DNA of 64,000 nt from Arachnopeziza araneosa. Taxonomy: Eukaryota > Ascomycota > Leotiomycetes > Helotiales > Arachnopezizaceae. This document shows positions 20,958-33,184 of this stretch, one piece after another (the stretch's first letter is position 1; each line of letters begins with the position of its first letter). The stretch lies in assembly GCA_003988855.1 (NCBI GenBank), contig QYAI01000117.1, positions 23,640 through 87,639 of the forward strand. Direction: 5' to 3'. The translations under genes and the position numbers were made by a program. Below the pieces are notes generated by a model. That model searched no databases and was not told the origin of the DNA. It worked only from the letters and a program-made list of their open reading frames with translations.

Positions 20958-23732
20958 ATGAAGGAAACTTCGCCTGACTCACCATCATATCTAGATCGCA
21001 TCCGCTCTTGGGCACGAACCAAAGCGCATGGCCCCTCTCCCCCCTCCAAAGACTCGAGTCGAACTCCGACTCTTCCCCTAAGCAATACTCCCTCGACCAA
21101 CTCGAGGCAAAACAGAAGTTCCGTAATACAGAATGATACAAACCACACAGAGCTGCCTGGTGCTAGCCAGTCTTCGAAACCTGCACCCAGCAATGCTGCA
21201 GGCAACGCCGCGACCGATCATCCGCCACCAGCTGCATCTACGCAAGTTGATGGGACGGGGGCTGTCGTAAATGATGAGGAACCCGAGATCAAACCAAACG
21301 TTGCAGTGCGCTTCTGGCGTACCTTTAAATCCATCATACTCTCAAGTTATATCAATCTCCTTCTGGTGTTTGTACCGGTTGGGATTGCGGCCAAGGTAGC
21401 TGGATTGCAGCCGGGAATTGTATTCGGCATGAATGCCATTGCCATCGTCCCTTTGGCAGGATTACTTAGTCATGCAACAGAAAGCGTGGCCAAGAGGATG
21501 GGAGATACAATTGGCGCACTTATGAATGTCACCTTTGGGAACGCAGTGGAGCTAATCATCTTGTACGTCTCCTGCTCCCTTTCTCGCGCATTACTGACTT
21601 GCCACAGCATGTATGTCTACCTCAGAAGAGATCAAGACAAGAAAGAGCGAGAAGCCCTCTTAAAGGCATTATCATATCAATCGAGTCCCATATCATCCCA
21701 AGAACTTTTCTTTTGTTACCCTGCATGCGTGTCCCTGTGATGTTAAACCTGTCTTCACACTTACTTACTCAATTTACAGCATTGCTCTGCAAAAGGTGAT
21801 TTTCTCTCTGATTCTTTCAACTAGGTTAACTAGTCTAGGGTGAAATTCGTATTGTGCAAGCTTCCTTACTCGGTTCCATTCTAGCCAATCTTCTTCTGAT
21901 CCTAGGCATGTGCTTCCTTATTGGTGGACTTAGATTTCGTGAACAGGTATGTTGCACCCAAGTAAATGTTCGGGCAACACTGATTCTGCCAGATCTATAA
22001 CAGCACTGTCACGCAAATGAGTGCATGTCTACTCAGTTTGAGCGTCATGTCTCTTCTACTCCCGGTATGTTATTCGTACACCATCAAATTATCTCCTAAC
22101 ATTTCTAGACTGCGTTTCATGCTTCGTTCAGCGATACAGCACAAACCAAAGCTACTAGTGCAGTATTGAAAGTCAGTCGCGGTACCAGTGTTGTAAGTAA
22201 TTTATCCTATTGTTCTTCCTCTCTAATACCAGTAGGTCCTTCTCCTCGTCTATGGAATGTACCTTTTATTCCAGCTCAAGTCTCATGCTTATATGTATGA
22301 ATCTACCCCTCAGCATATCATCGACGAGGAGTCGGCTCCTGGTCCTGTAGCTGCATGGATGGAGTCTTCAGACTCGGACTCGTCTTCATCCTCCAGCTCC
22401 TCTGACGATTCCGATGGTTCGAACACAACTGCCAAACGGCTTCGTCGTGTCATGCGAGGTGGTCGTCGTCGCCGCAAGTCAAGCTTTGGAAGTAAGGATA
22501 CTGCGGACCCACCTGACGCACCAACTCGTACTCCTTCCTTTGGTACGAGTAGTGTAAGCCCAGCGGATGTTATTGATGAACCCACTTATGGACATAGATT
22601 TGGTGCTATCGACCCTGAAGATGGCGATGATGAAGACCACCCAAAGCGCTCTCGCAAAAATTCCATCAGCCATCACATGTTAAAGCGAGAGCGCAAGAAG
22701 GAGCGCAAACGTCAGGAAAAGCGACAACGCAAGCGCAGTAAACGTAACGGAGATGACACCATTGCTGAAGGCGAACCTGTTCTCAACGAAAAAGAATCCG
22801 ATAAGGGTAATGCCCCAAGACGGGTTGACTTTGCCGTCGTCGAAGATGCTGCTCAAGAATCTCAACCGGAGTCCACGAAGCGTCCTTTCACCCTCCGTCA
22901 AATCACTAGCTCAATCCGACCTAACGTGTTTACTCAACCAAGTCCTACGCCGGGCGCCGCTCCCCACGCAGGTCCTATACCTCGAGTTCGTTATGGAATT
23001 AGACGTACCAATTCCTTACCTGATAGACTGAATCAGCAAGCACCAATCGCCCCTGGTATACTTCAAAGGTTGACCCCAGTTGGTGTCAACTCTTTAGCTG
23101 TAGCTGCTAATCGTACTCCGCAACAAGAAGGCGAGGAGGAAGAAAACATCTCGAGAACTACTGCCGTAATGTTACTTCTTATATCAACTGGACTTGTTGC
23201 CCTCTGTGCTGAATTCATGGTGGACTCCATCAACGCAGTTGTAACAGGAAACTCTGGCCTCAGCGAAGCATTCATTGGTCTCATCATCCTTCCTATCGTA
23301 GGTAACGCCGCTGAGCACGTCACCGCCGTAACTGTTGCATCGAAAAACAAGATGGATCTTGCAATCGGTGTAGCAGTCGGTTCAAGTATTCAAATTGGTA
23401 CGTACGGCTATGTTTTTGGCTTACACACTAACATAAGCATAGCTCTTTTCGTTACTCCATTCGTGGTCCTTCTCGGCTGGTGTATGTCTAAGGAAATGTC
23501 CCTCTACTTTACCCTCTTCGAGACAGTCTCACTCTTTGTCTCGGCCTTCATCGTCAATTTCTTGGTTCTCGATGGTCGTAGCAACTATCTTGAAGGTGCT
23601 CTTCTTTGCGCAGCGTACGTTATCATCGCTGTTGCTGCATTTTTCTACCCTAGCGTAGATGAGAGTAGTAATTTGGGAGGAAATGCAACAGCGGCGAAAA
23701 TGGTTCGAGACTTGGTTGGGTCGATGATTTGA
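20958..23732 (+). CDS. Vacuolar-type Ca2+/H+ exchanger (CAX family)
   Basis: Seven exons (20958-21562, 21780-21795, 21839-21946, 21993-22064, 22109-22192, 22236-23397, 23443-23732) close exactly to 778 residues. Exon 2 is a 16-base microexon. Both CAX signature repeats are present: TFGNAVELII in the first half and IVGNAAEHVTAV in the second, the acidic residues of which bind Ca2+. Eleven or so membrane helices are split by a very long acidic/basic loop (about residues 330-580, with a run of Ser/Asp and Lys/Arg blocks), longer than in yeast Vcx1. The protein should pump cytosolic Ca2+ into the vacuole using the proton gradient. The first 110 residues are a soluble Ser/Pro-rich tail. Confidence 0.92.
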
Positions 23733-25831
23733 GAAAGTTTTGAGATGAATTTGTTAACCTGAGAGGATGAGGGGATGGGGGGATGAGGAGTTGCTTTAGT
23801 TTCACATGAGATTGGCTCTTTATGGTGGTTTCACTGCGGATTATGACACTCGTTTGCTCTGCCATGACTTAACATGTGTGTTGTTTGTGTTGCTGCGGCT
23901 TGTGGCAATGGAATTAAAAATACAAAATGAAATTGATTGGGATTTGGGTTGATTATTTGAACATGATGTTTCTACTTCAATTCGCGAATGCTAAAATATC
24001 GTAATGATCATCGTCCTCAAGCATTCTCGCTTTCGGTATCGCTTTCGCTTATCATGTGATGTTGCGCAACTTTGTCGTACCATGTTGATCAAGGCATCTC
24101 AGCCCAGAAGTACGTATACCTCTTGACGTAATCAAGCTTTCTTTGTTCTCTTTGGTCTATATATCGCCCTCTTGCCAAGTCTCCATCTCACCATCATCGC
24201 ATACTCCATCGAACCCACACACCGATCCCAAATTCACACGCCTCACACCTACCCTCTCAGCGACATCAAGCGTCCTCACACTACCACTCCACATCGCATC
24301 ACACCACCACCACCGTTCACTCGCTGGGAAGGGCAGTGATACATCGCAGCGCAGCAAGGCGAACCAACACGGCGGCATGACGATCCTGCACTCTCTCCGC
24401 AGGGGCTTCCGGAACCTACTTAGGGGCAGAGGGGTTAGCGGGAAGAAGAGGAGAGGAGGGAGGAGGCGGAGATAGGATGGCTGACTGGGAGATGGAAGGG
24501 TGGGAAATGAGGGGTTAAGAGAGAGATTCTCGTGTGTTTATGTATTCTTGGAGTTTGGCTGCTGTTGTGTTATATATCTCTGTATGGTTGGCTGAATATA
24601 TTTGGTGTTTTGTATCAATATAAAGGTTTTGCTTGGGAATGATTGATGTGAAGTAGGATTATCTGTGACTGCGTAGAGATATGGAGGTTGTCAATGGTAG
24701 AAGTGATTTGTGTGCTGGCTCTTGACTTTTTATTATTTTTATTTTAATAAGAGAGGTCTGGTAGGATAGATGGTCAGTATACAGGACCTGGTATCTCAAG
24801 ACTACAGAAGGAGATACATGGAAGGGGTTCGAAGAAGCTGCTGGATTATATCGAGTGCTAGGCCGGAAGCAGAGGGAGATGCAGAAGTGTATCGAGTGGA
24901 GGAGAGGAGATGGAGAGGTTAAATTCAGTTCTATAGATTCTGGGACACATTTGGTCTCATCTGCAGTGGATTGGAAGTCGAATCGGTGCGGAAGGATATG
25001 GAGTGCCATAAATATCGCTCAAGTAGCTATATACGGGTTCGATCCCCAGACTTCAGCTCCTGATGGCAGCGCTTCCTCACTCAAAACGGGATTTGAGGAT
25101 ATCGTCACGGCAGTGTGAAGCTCTTGAATGAAGCCCGGCAACACTTCCTGAGGTCTGCATTTAGAATTGGATCATGTTTGCTTCGGGGCGGGTTTAGCGC
25201 ACCCATCTTGGGTTTAGCTCCAAGAGCCAAACTCTCTCTCCAGAAGAGAGACAGCGACGGACTTTGGCCCCTGCATGGGCACAAGATCAGAGGCTGTCAA
25301 TAGATCACCGCCACAGCCTATAAGCGAGCCATGTTCAGCGCGTCGATATCCCTGCAGCAAACACCCACACTCAACCTCCAATTCCACGATGCCAGATTCG
25401 TGCCCAAGATGCGACCGCAAAATGTTCTCCAGGTATGGCATCTGTTCCTTTCTACACACTGAACTTGATGCGTGTTCATTTTTCAGACCACTGGTGAGAA
25501 CGGGAATTAAGACCCCCATCTTGAATGTCTCGAAGTTTCAAACTCGATTAAACTATTGGCAACTTTTTCGGTTTTAAGCGAACTGTGGCTGATACATATC
25601 TCCTATCTCAGCGGACTCAGCTCTCCTCTGAGGTCGCTTTTATCATTTTTGCAACTGCCCAGACTCGATCTCAACGTCTTGGCATCGCCTGACCGAGCCA
25701 GAACAAATTCTGAGCCTGGGCTCATCCTGACACTGAAGTGGCTGATTGCTGGCTGAATCAGATATAATATGGCAAATTCCCACCATCTGCAAAAATGACA
25801 AATTCCCGTCTTTTTTGTACTCACGTTCATT
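23733..25831. other. 2.1-kb intergenic region, no supported gene
   Basis: Contains an Arg-rich open stretch around 24143-24475 with no recognisable domain and a tRNA-B-box-like heptamer near 25037 without a foldable tRNA. AT-rich around 24500-24780. Promoter of the following secreted-protein gene at the right end. Confidence 0.45.
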
Positions 25832-28800
25832 ATGGCACAATCCTCAGTGCTGTCCGTTCTTTTCTCCTTCTTACTCGGCGTCTTCGTCGCTGTCGATGCT
25901 ACTACAATCGTTTCTTCAAACTCGGTTCTTGGTGTCTGTCCCACCATAGACGGGTACACATATTCTACGGTGAACGGCACATTTCAGATTTCTTGTGGAA
26001 TTGACTATTATGGAACCAACCTCCCGGGTACGGGCCAGAAAATCACGTTCCAAGCATGTATCAACAAATGTGCGGCCAATCCTTCGTGTCAATCCTTGTC
26101 CTGGGTGTCAACTCAGAGTACATGTTGGCTTAAACCCGCGATTTACGCTCCCAAAAAGTCCTCTACGAATTGGGCAGTGAAGCTGATCAACGGACCAGGT
26201 TCATCTCCTCTTCCCTTTAATGGTCAAGACATATATTAACCAAGACAGGACCTTCTGGAAGTGTAGTCCCGCCACCTACGGAATCAATAACCCCTGCTCA
26301 AGCGATCCAACTTGGGCCTTCCATAGATCCTACTATCAGCAGAGATAACCTTACTCTCATCGTTCCAGCTGCCACTTCGAGCCTGTATTATGGCGGCAGT
26401 ACGGTGGGGGCGCCAACTGTCAACCTTGCAGTAACTCTTCAATATTCGTCGGTGGTTTTAGACGACAGCAGTTTTATCACCACTACATGTTCTACCGGAG
26501 TTCTTACGGCGACCTTTAGCACCACAGACTCCTACAATCAGGCTGTGAACGCATGGCCTACTGGATCTCTTATCTTGATCACTGCAGCCTCTACCTGTTC
26601 CTCTGATGGCCAAAATATTTACTTTGTCGCTCAAGCAATTTCCTACGTTGGTCAAACTATAACCGCAGCAGGATCAATATCAGCCCTTGCCGACGTCGTT
26701 CAAGATATGACTGTATCTGTTGGATCAACAAGTGCACCTTCCAAGAAACGATCTTTTTTTTCAGGACTATCTGCCGGTGTTTTTAACATTCCTATGAACA
26801 TCCAATCTCCTGCTTCCGCACTAGTCTCCTCCCCTTGGGGCGCACAATACCCGCTCTATGGTTTTAATGTGGCCACTACAGATCCTCGATACAACCCTGA
26901 GCGAAGTGATCTGGTACAAATGAGCGCCAATAACACCCTCTTTAATGTCCCGAATCCTTTTCCGGGGATCCAGATGTATTGCATCAATTGTGCTGTATCA
27001 GGTTCGTTGTCGGCTCTTACAGTCCTCCACGTCAGCGGAGGGAAATTGATCACCGGTTCTCTCGGATTGAAAGGTTCGGTAGAAGCGGACATAACCATTG
27101 GCGTCAATGCCTTTACTGAGCGCTCTGTCTCAAGCGGGATCTTTGCTCCAATTGCCTCAATAGGATTGGCTGGATCGGTTTTCACAATCAAGAATGTCGT
27201 GACGTTCACTCCAAGTCTCGATATGAGCGTCAACGCAATACTAGATCACTCGGTACCTGGGACCCTCGGACAATTCGTCGCGGGAATTTCTCACAAGTGG
27301 AACACTCTATCTACCACTCTGGACCTTGTCAACCCAGCAAACTCACAGAACGGTGGTATCTCTGTCCTTACGACTCCATCCTCGGCGTATAGTGTATATG
27401 GAAACGTTACCTCTACCATGAACGCTAATCTTCAATATGGTCTCTCGTTCAACGTTAATTTCTTCAATGGTTCGTACCCTCTTAACTTTTGTCTGAAAAT
27501 TTGACTCCAAACCTACCTCATCGATCGCTTACTCTCATGCAAGGCAAAATTGTCAATACTGTCAATATGTCTACGTCTGTAGGCTTTGGATCCGGCTCAG
27601 TCTTTTCACCTACCGCGTCGGCCAGCACCCCTTGCAGAGGCGTGGCTTGGGGAATTTCCGACGCTTCCTCTTGCGATATTTATGCCAATGATGTGAAGGT
27701 CGCTGAGTTCTTCAATCAGAATAATGGTGTACCGATCACTACTGGGTGCGAGCTAAGGGGTCCTGCTCCATCGTCGACTTCATCTAGCTCCACGTCTCGA
27801 TCCCATACGGCAACAACATCGAGTAGCAAGTCAGCAATTTCGAGTAGCAAAACGACGACATCAACCCACCTTCCAACCACTCCAACCACATCGCCTTCAT
27901 TACCATCTTCCACCGTTTTGTACATCGCTTCACTATCTTCATCGACCGCATCATCTTCGTTGTCGTCTACAACTTCGTACACTTCTTCTCCGCCCTCATC
28001 AACATCATCATCTTCATCCTTATCAACTTCCGCAACTACTTCAACCTCCGCAGCATGTACACCGTCTTTCCTTTCCAACGGTAACTTCTCACAAATAACC
28101 GGCGGTAATCATGCTGTAGATTGGTATACTTCCGGCAATGTGCTTCAATCCACCGAGCAAATATCTGTGGGCCAAACACATAACGGTGGTAGCGGTTATC
28201 AATGGTACGTCATACATTTACCAGAAATTCTTTATTCTAATCTTCTGTAGTCGTATGATGCCCTTTGGAAATATAGAAACCTGGAGTATTAGTACAGATA
28301 TCCAGGGCTGCCCGTATCAAAATTATACCTTGACCGCCTGGCTCAAGTATCAAAACGGCGGCCCAGTGGATCTTTCTTGCAACGTCACTGCATGCATAGG
28401 TAACCAGTGCGCTGTGGTCTTGACTGACGTTGTAAATTCATACAACCCGCAGTGGGTCAAAGGCACTTTGAATTATACAGGAACTGTGAATATCGCCCTA
28501 CCAGTTCAATTCTATGTCCAGCAATGTGATCAAAGCTTTGCCCTGGCGGATGTGGTTATAACTGCCGCGGCTCCAGCAACAACCACTTCGAGCTCGTCTT
28601 CCTCGAGTAGTTCTTCTACCACATCCTCACAGAGCTCTTCCACCATTTCTTCGACGAGTTCTTCCGCGGCTTCCTTAACGAGCTCTTCTAAAATCTCATC
28701 CACGAGTTCTTCCAGAATCTCATCCACGAGTTCTACAACTTCGGCTGTACTTCCTGGCTTCACTGTTGCACCTAACATTATCTGCCCGCAAGCGAATGGA

Positions 28801-29523
28801 ACAACTTACACTGATCCTCATGGATTGGTCTATCAAATCCTATGTACTACAGACTACCTAGGAAACGATATGAGCAATACTATGGCTCCCGACTTTCTAA
28901 CGTGCATCAATGACTGCTTCTCTCAGTCGGAACACGACTGTATTGCAATAGCATGGGTTCCCAGTCGAAGTTTCGCCAATTGCAACTTCAAATACGACTG
29001 GCATCCTCTTCCTGCAACTTCTGTCAATACCCTCGTATACAGTGCGAGTTTGATAGGCGCACCACCATGTTCATCTCTGTCTTGTCCAGCCAACACGCAA
29101 CAATTCTGCATGTCCAACGGGCAAATCTTCAAGATTGCGTGCGAGGTAGCTTATAAGGCCGACGCGATTGCAGGTTTCAATGTGCCGACACTCTCTGCTT
29201 GCGTTGACCAATGCAGTTCTTGGACTGGCAGTCAGGCCTGCATGGGAGTGGATTACTACAATACTGCATACCGCGTTCCGGGCAGTGGAACTTGGCCATC
29301 ACTCAACTGCTATCTGCTTTCACTGGCGACTGCTTATCAGTCTTGGCTGATCAATGGTGGTCAGGCTAACGGTGCAGACAATGGTGGTTGGAGTGCTTTA
29401 TCGATGGCTACTGTGCAACAAGATTCAGATCCCCTTAGGCGCAAACGTAGTATCGATGGGATCGACATGGGTGCGATGGCATCAAGAGAGGTAGCAAAGG
29501 AAAAATACGAGAAAGATATCTAG
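25832..29523 (+). CDS. Very large secreted multi-domain protein with PAN/Apple-like modules
   Basis: Exons 25832-26198, 26249-27469, 27544-28204 and 28251-29523 close to 1173 residues. A signal peptide (about 1-23) is followed by a Cys-rich PAN/Apple-like module (25-125), then a long beta-rich region (to about 620) of a type found in uncharacterised fungal secreted proteins. A Ser/Thr linker follows, then a carbohydrate-binding-like beta-sandwich (NGNFSQITGG...W), a second Ser-rich linker, and two more Cys-rich PAN-like modules near the C-terminus. A dibasic site (RRKRS) lies near the end. Heavily O-glycosylated linkers and adhesion-type modules suggest a cell-surface or matrix protein; ligand unknown. 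No GPI signal is seen. Confidence 0.8.
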
Positions 29524-29766
29524 GGATTTGAGGCGTTGAAAAGTAGTGTTGGAATCAAGGATCTACGGTGAGGCTGGTCGTAAAATATTCATGGCGGGGT
29601 CAAGTCAGACGTCGTGCGTGCGAGCAAATTTAACATAGTAGCTGCTTCTGAATTTACTCAGCCAGTCACTTCCCCAAGTAAAACCATTTTACCTGTAAAT
29701 TTCTACCCCATCAGTAGGTTTTCACTATAGTACATCGTCATTGCTCTCCTGTGATGGTACCGTATC

Positions 29767-31436
29767 TCAAACATGAGGGATCAAATTTGACCAAGGAATA
29801 GTAGCATACACCCCAACAGGCACGCTTCTCAGGCTGAGAAATGCCTCGGCCACCATGAAAACCCTCGAGAAGATATAGACCAACACCATGACAGCTTGTA
29901 TCACCCAGACAATCACGCTCGAGTGCAACCAACCGTCTTGGGATTTTATCATGGCAAGCCAGAGAATGCTAACCAGGCCAGTCATGCCGATCAAATCAAG
30001 ACATGATACTTTCCAGAGAATCTCCTCTACCTTGCTGGGGAACGTAAAGTTCCACGCAGCCAGGTGTACCCCACCGTAAATCATCATCAACGCAACCATG
30101 ATAAAGAGAAAATGTACGTTGTAAAACACGTCTTGACTGCCATCCACAGTCAAGTTTGGAGAACGGAGGCAGAAGAACTCGTCTGGGAGTAGATCGGGAG
30201 GACCAGCGTCGAACGCGAGATCGAATCGCCGCATATCCTTTTCCGTCAAACTTAGATCTAGTGGCGCTGGGGCATCTCCTGGCTCACCATCATTCCGCAC
30301 ACATTGACGGTAGGTTCCGTCGGGGTTCCGACGAAGATAGATGGGGCCTATCTGTTCCTTCGTAGTGTTCGTGAGAGGCTGTTTACGGAAAACCTTTCGC
30401 ATGGCATTGTTTCCCGTCAAGGTACACATGGTCATCCAATTCGATCCAAGAGAAAGTTTTGGGTGGGGGTCGCCAGAGCCATAATTACTCGAAATGTTTG
30501 ACTCGATTGTGATACAATCAAGATCTTTCATTGAGCTAGTCTCATCTTGCAAGAGACGAGTATTGCTGAAAGATGTACCTGCCACTAATGTTTGAGCCAA
30601 AGTGTCTTCATACTCCGATGCGTCGACAATACTTGGATCACAAACATCCTGTGGTTTCTGTGATAGGGTTAATTGGCTTCCCTCAACTACATTCTCAGAC
30701 CTAGGGAGTACTTACTTTGATCCAAAGTATGTACATCAGTAACGCGCAAATAGAATGTACAAAGGTATGGAGCTCTAACAAGAAGATGGGATATCCATAA
30801 ATCTTTCTCACAACACATTGTGTCATCAACCACGTCATCTGCAAGCAGACCAAGACTTTGGCCAAACTATCAGATTTGCTCTTGTCCGTGATGGAGACCG
30901 CTGGTACTATAAAGTGGCCTCTCTCTGCGAGATGGAGAACGGCCTGAGGGGTCAAGGTGAGATACTTGAAATCATCATGCAAGCTGCTGACATCCACAAT
31001 GAATCCTCCCATGACAGCGTAGAAGCAGTAGGTCATATCAAATCTGTAATTCTCCGATTTTGAGCAGGTCAATTTGCTGAGTGATTTGAGCAAGCTCCTC
31101 GTAGATGACCATTGCTGTAGCGCTGTGTACAAGACTACCTCGGGTGCGATGATGCCGATGGAAACTCATTTCGCTTTGCGAAGAAACTGTTTCCATTTTA
31201 GTTCGTTCGGGTTGGGCACGTTTAGGTGGATTGCTGTGTAGACACATATGTAGAGAGAGGGTCGACGCGCAGCCATATAATACATCTCCTGTGCCACGTG
31301 TTGAGGGAGACGGATACCATGCTCCAGTTACTTCTGTATCAAGAGCCGTTATGTTTTCGAGTGGTATTGAAAGCAGACTGTCTTGTACTGGAGCAGCGAG
31401 GCAGCTGGTGAAGAAAACGCCGGCGAGAATGAACAT
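29767..31436 (-). pseudogene. Fungal polytopic membrane protein of a large uncharacterised family, two disabling lesions
   Basis: The start (MFILAGVFFTSCLAAP) is a signal peptide, followed by RGTGDVLYGCASTLSL. The frame then breaks: four extra bases at 31247-31250 shift it, after which the family continues in another frame (CVYTAIHLNVPNPNELKW). A TGA at 31168-31166 replaces the Trp expected in the KAKW-type segment before SIGIIAPEVVLYTALQQW. The rest is intact: DMTYCFYAVMGGFIVDVS, LTLTPQAVLHLAERGHFIVP and KVLVCLQMTWLMTQCVVRK. An intron near 30715-30660 precedes DVCDPSIVDASEYEDTLAQT and three C-terminal helices. No intron removes both lesions, so this is a recent pseudogene. The function of the family is unknown. 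Confidence 0.7.
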
Positions 31437-32439
31437 TATTCGCTCGGGTTTAGTCAATTAAAGATCCATCAATGGTGGTGCCGTATGATCATTTCAAGAC
31501 CTGGGGAAGTAAGAGAGATGATTAGCTTCGAGATATTCGTGGGTATCTCCATTTATTGAATGAAGGATGGAATAATGGTGAGATTTTTTTCACAAACGCA
31601 TAGAAGTCTGGGGACTGAGCAGATTTCCAGGATCTCTACTTGGAAGTCAAATCCTTAAATCCCACCATGCTTTTTTCCCGGAGCGGAACATGGGCTTGAT
31701 GTCACCATGTGCACAGACCCAGATCTGACTCCTTTCCCCCTTCGGACAGCCCCTGAATCTGCACGACTCGCCGTTCTTCCAGCAGCTGTACCCGGAGGTC
31801 TTCTGCTCGCTACAGAATTGTATACTGTGGATTCACTTCAAAGCACCCAACGTCATATTCAATAACTCCGTTCGTGATTCAGTCCCCGAAATGATTGCGA
31901 TAATGCATAAGCACCATAATTTTGAGCCGCCAAGCGCGCACAAAAGTGTTTGAGACCGAGATGGTCTTGCATAAATGAGCTTCAGATCTTGCGTTTATTG
32001 TTAAACCAAGGCGCTCCTCAAGGCTTTCCTAGCTTTAATAGATCAGTCAATCAAGCCTAAATTGAAGCCTGCAGTCAAACAGTAAACGCATCTGCTAAAC
32101 GGATCTTGTGATTGACCAGCTGGCAGACAACGCATACGTTCAACTCGCAACGGACTTGAACTGTTTCAAATAGAGTTGCAGTTCATCAAATTGGAAGCAA
32201 AAATAGAAATCTCCCGAACTGTTCATCTAATCAGTCCAAATCACGGCAGCATTGCAGGAAGTCGAGTATATCTGTGGGCAAGCAATTTCTCATGAACGGC
32301 GATGAGACAGCCCAAGTCTCAAAAAGATGAACGAAACATGTTTATTCAGAAATGATCGACGAACATAAATCTTGAATGTTGTACACCACTTATCTCGCTG
32401 AAAATTTTGCTTTTCTATTCTCTACCTTCAGACATAAAA
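31437..32439. other. Intergenic, no gene seen
   Basis: About 1 kb between divergent genes. No recognisable coding sequence or RNA gene. Confidence 0.6.
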
Positions 32440-33087
32440 ATGGGACAACTGCTTTCGATCCCACGATGGAGAGAAGAAGAAGAAGAAGAGATGCTTAGAG
32501 AGATCTCAGACACACCTCCACAGCTACCACCACCACCATATATAGAAATGGAAGGAAGTTTATCACCAATATTTGATGCCTTCACAGGGATTGAAAAGAG
32601 AGAAAGACCACCAACAGCAGCGCATCCAGCCTTCCGAGAGGTTAGACCGGAGGTCCAACTCGAGGAAAGAAAAAAACCAAAGAGTTTGGAGAGAATCGAG
32701 GAGAAACCAGAGAGTAATTTGAAGCAATCGCCACCCCATCCTGCACCACCACCACCAAAGATAACCTTGTCTCGGATACACCCGATACAAGAAGACGAGA
32801 AGATAACATCGAAATCGACTCCGCAGTGGAGGTGGAGCAATCAACAGTGCCGATCATGGCTAGCATGCGTGCTCATTGATTATGGTGGGAAAACGCAGAA
32901 AAAAGCAAAACAACTTGCTTCTGAGTTTGAGGGATGGGGACCGAACTTATACTTGAAGACTTGGAGCCAGTGGTGTGAATGGTTGGATGAGGATGGTCAA
33001 GCTATCTATGCTTTGTTGATGCAAGAGTTTAACAAGGAAGGAGCGGTGCCAAGAGATGTGACAATTCAACACTACTTACAAGGATGA
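32440..33087 (+). CDS. Small hypothetical protein with putative N-myristoylation site
   Basis: This is a 215-residue, intronless reading frame. The ATG at 32440 (AAAAATGG context) gives MGQLLSIPRW, a textbook N-myristoylation signal (Gly2, Ser6) followed by a run of Glu. Residues about 20-130 are Pro/Glu/Lys-rich and likely disordered. The C-terminal 80 residues (WRWSNQQCRSWLACVLIDYG...W-x-PNLYLKTWSQWCEWLDEDG) are Trp-rich and look like a compact folded domain that I cannot assign. The upstream in-frame codons to 32407 are probably leader. It lies tail to tail with the D-lactate dehydrogenase gene, 97 bases apart. Confidence 0.6.
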   Translation: MGQLLSIPRWREEEEEEMLREISDTPPQLPPPPYIEMEGSLSPIFDAFTGIEKRERPPTAAHPAFREVRPEVQLEERKKPKSLERIEEKPESNLKQSPPHPAPPPPKITLSRIHPIQEDEKITSKSTPQWRWSNQQCRSWLACVLIDYGGKTQKKAKQLASEFEGWGPNLYLKTWSQWCEWLDEDGQAIYALLMQEFNKEGAVPRDVTIQHYLQG

Positions 33088-33184
33088 AAGAGAGGAAGTC
33101 TAACGCAATGCCAAGAATTATTGAAAGTCAAGGGCAGGCAAAATTCGTTGTGGGGTATTCATTGAATAATTGAAGATGCGACAT

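Noticed and set aside
24143..24475. 110-codon open stretch ending in an Arg-rich tail
   Set aside because: No domain, low-complexity composition, and it lies in CT-rich leader-like sequence.
25030..25060. tRNA B-box-like GGGTTCGATCCCC
   Set aside because: Only a three-base T-stem pairs, and no A box or acceptor stem can be folded around it.
28530..28778. Acidic Glu/Val-rich minus-strand stretch
   Set aside because: Shadow of the Ser-rich linker in the large secreted protein.
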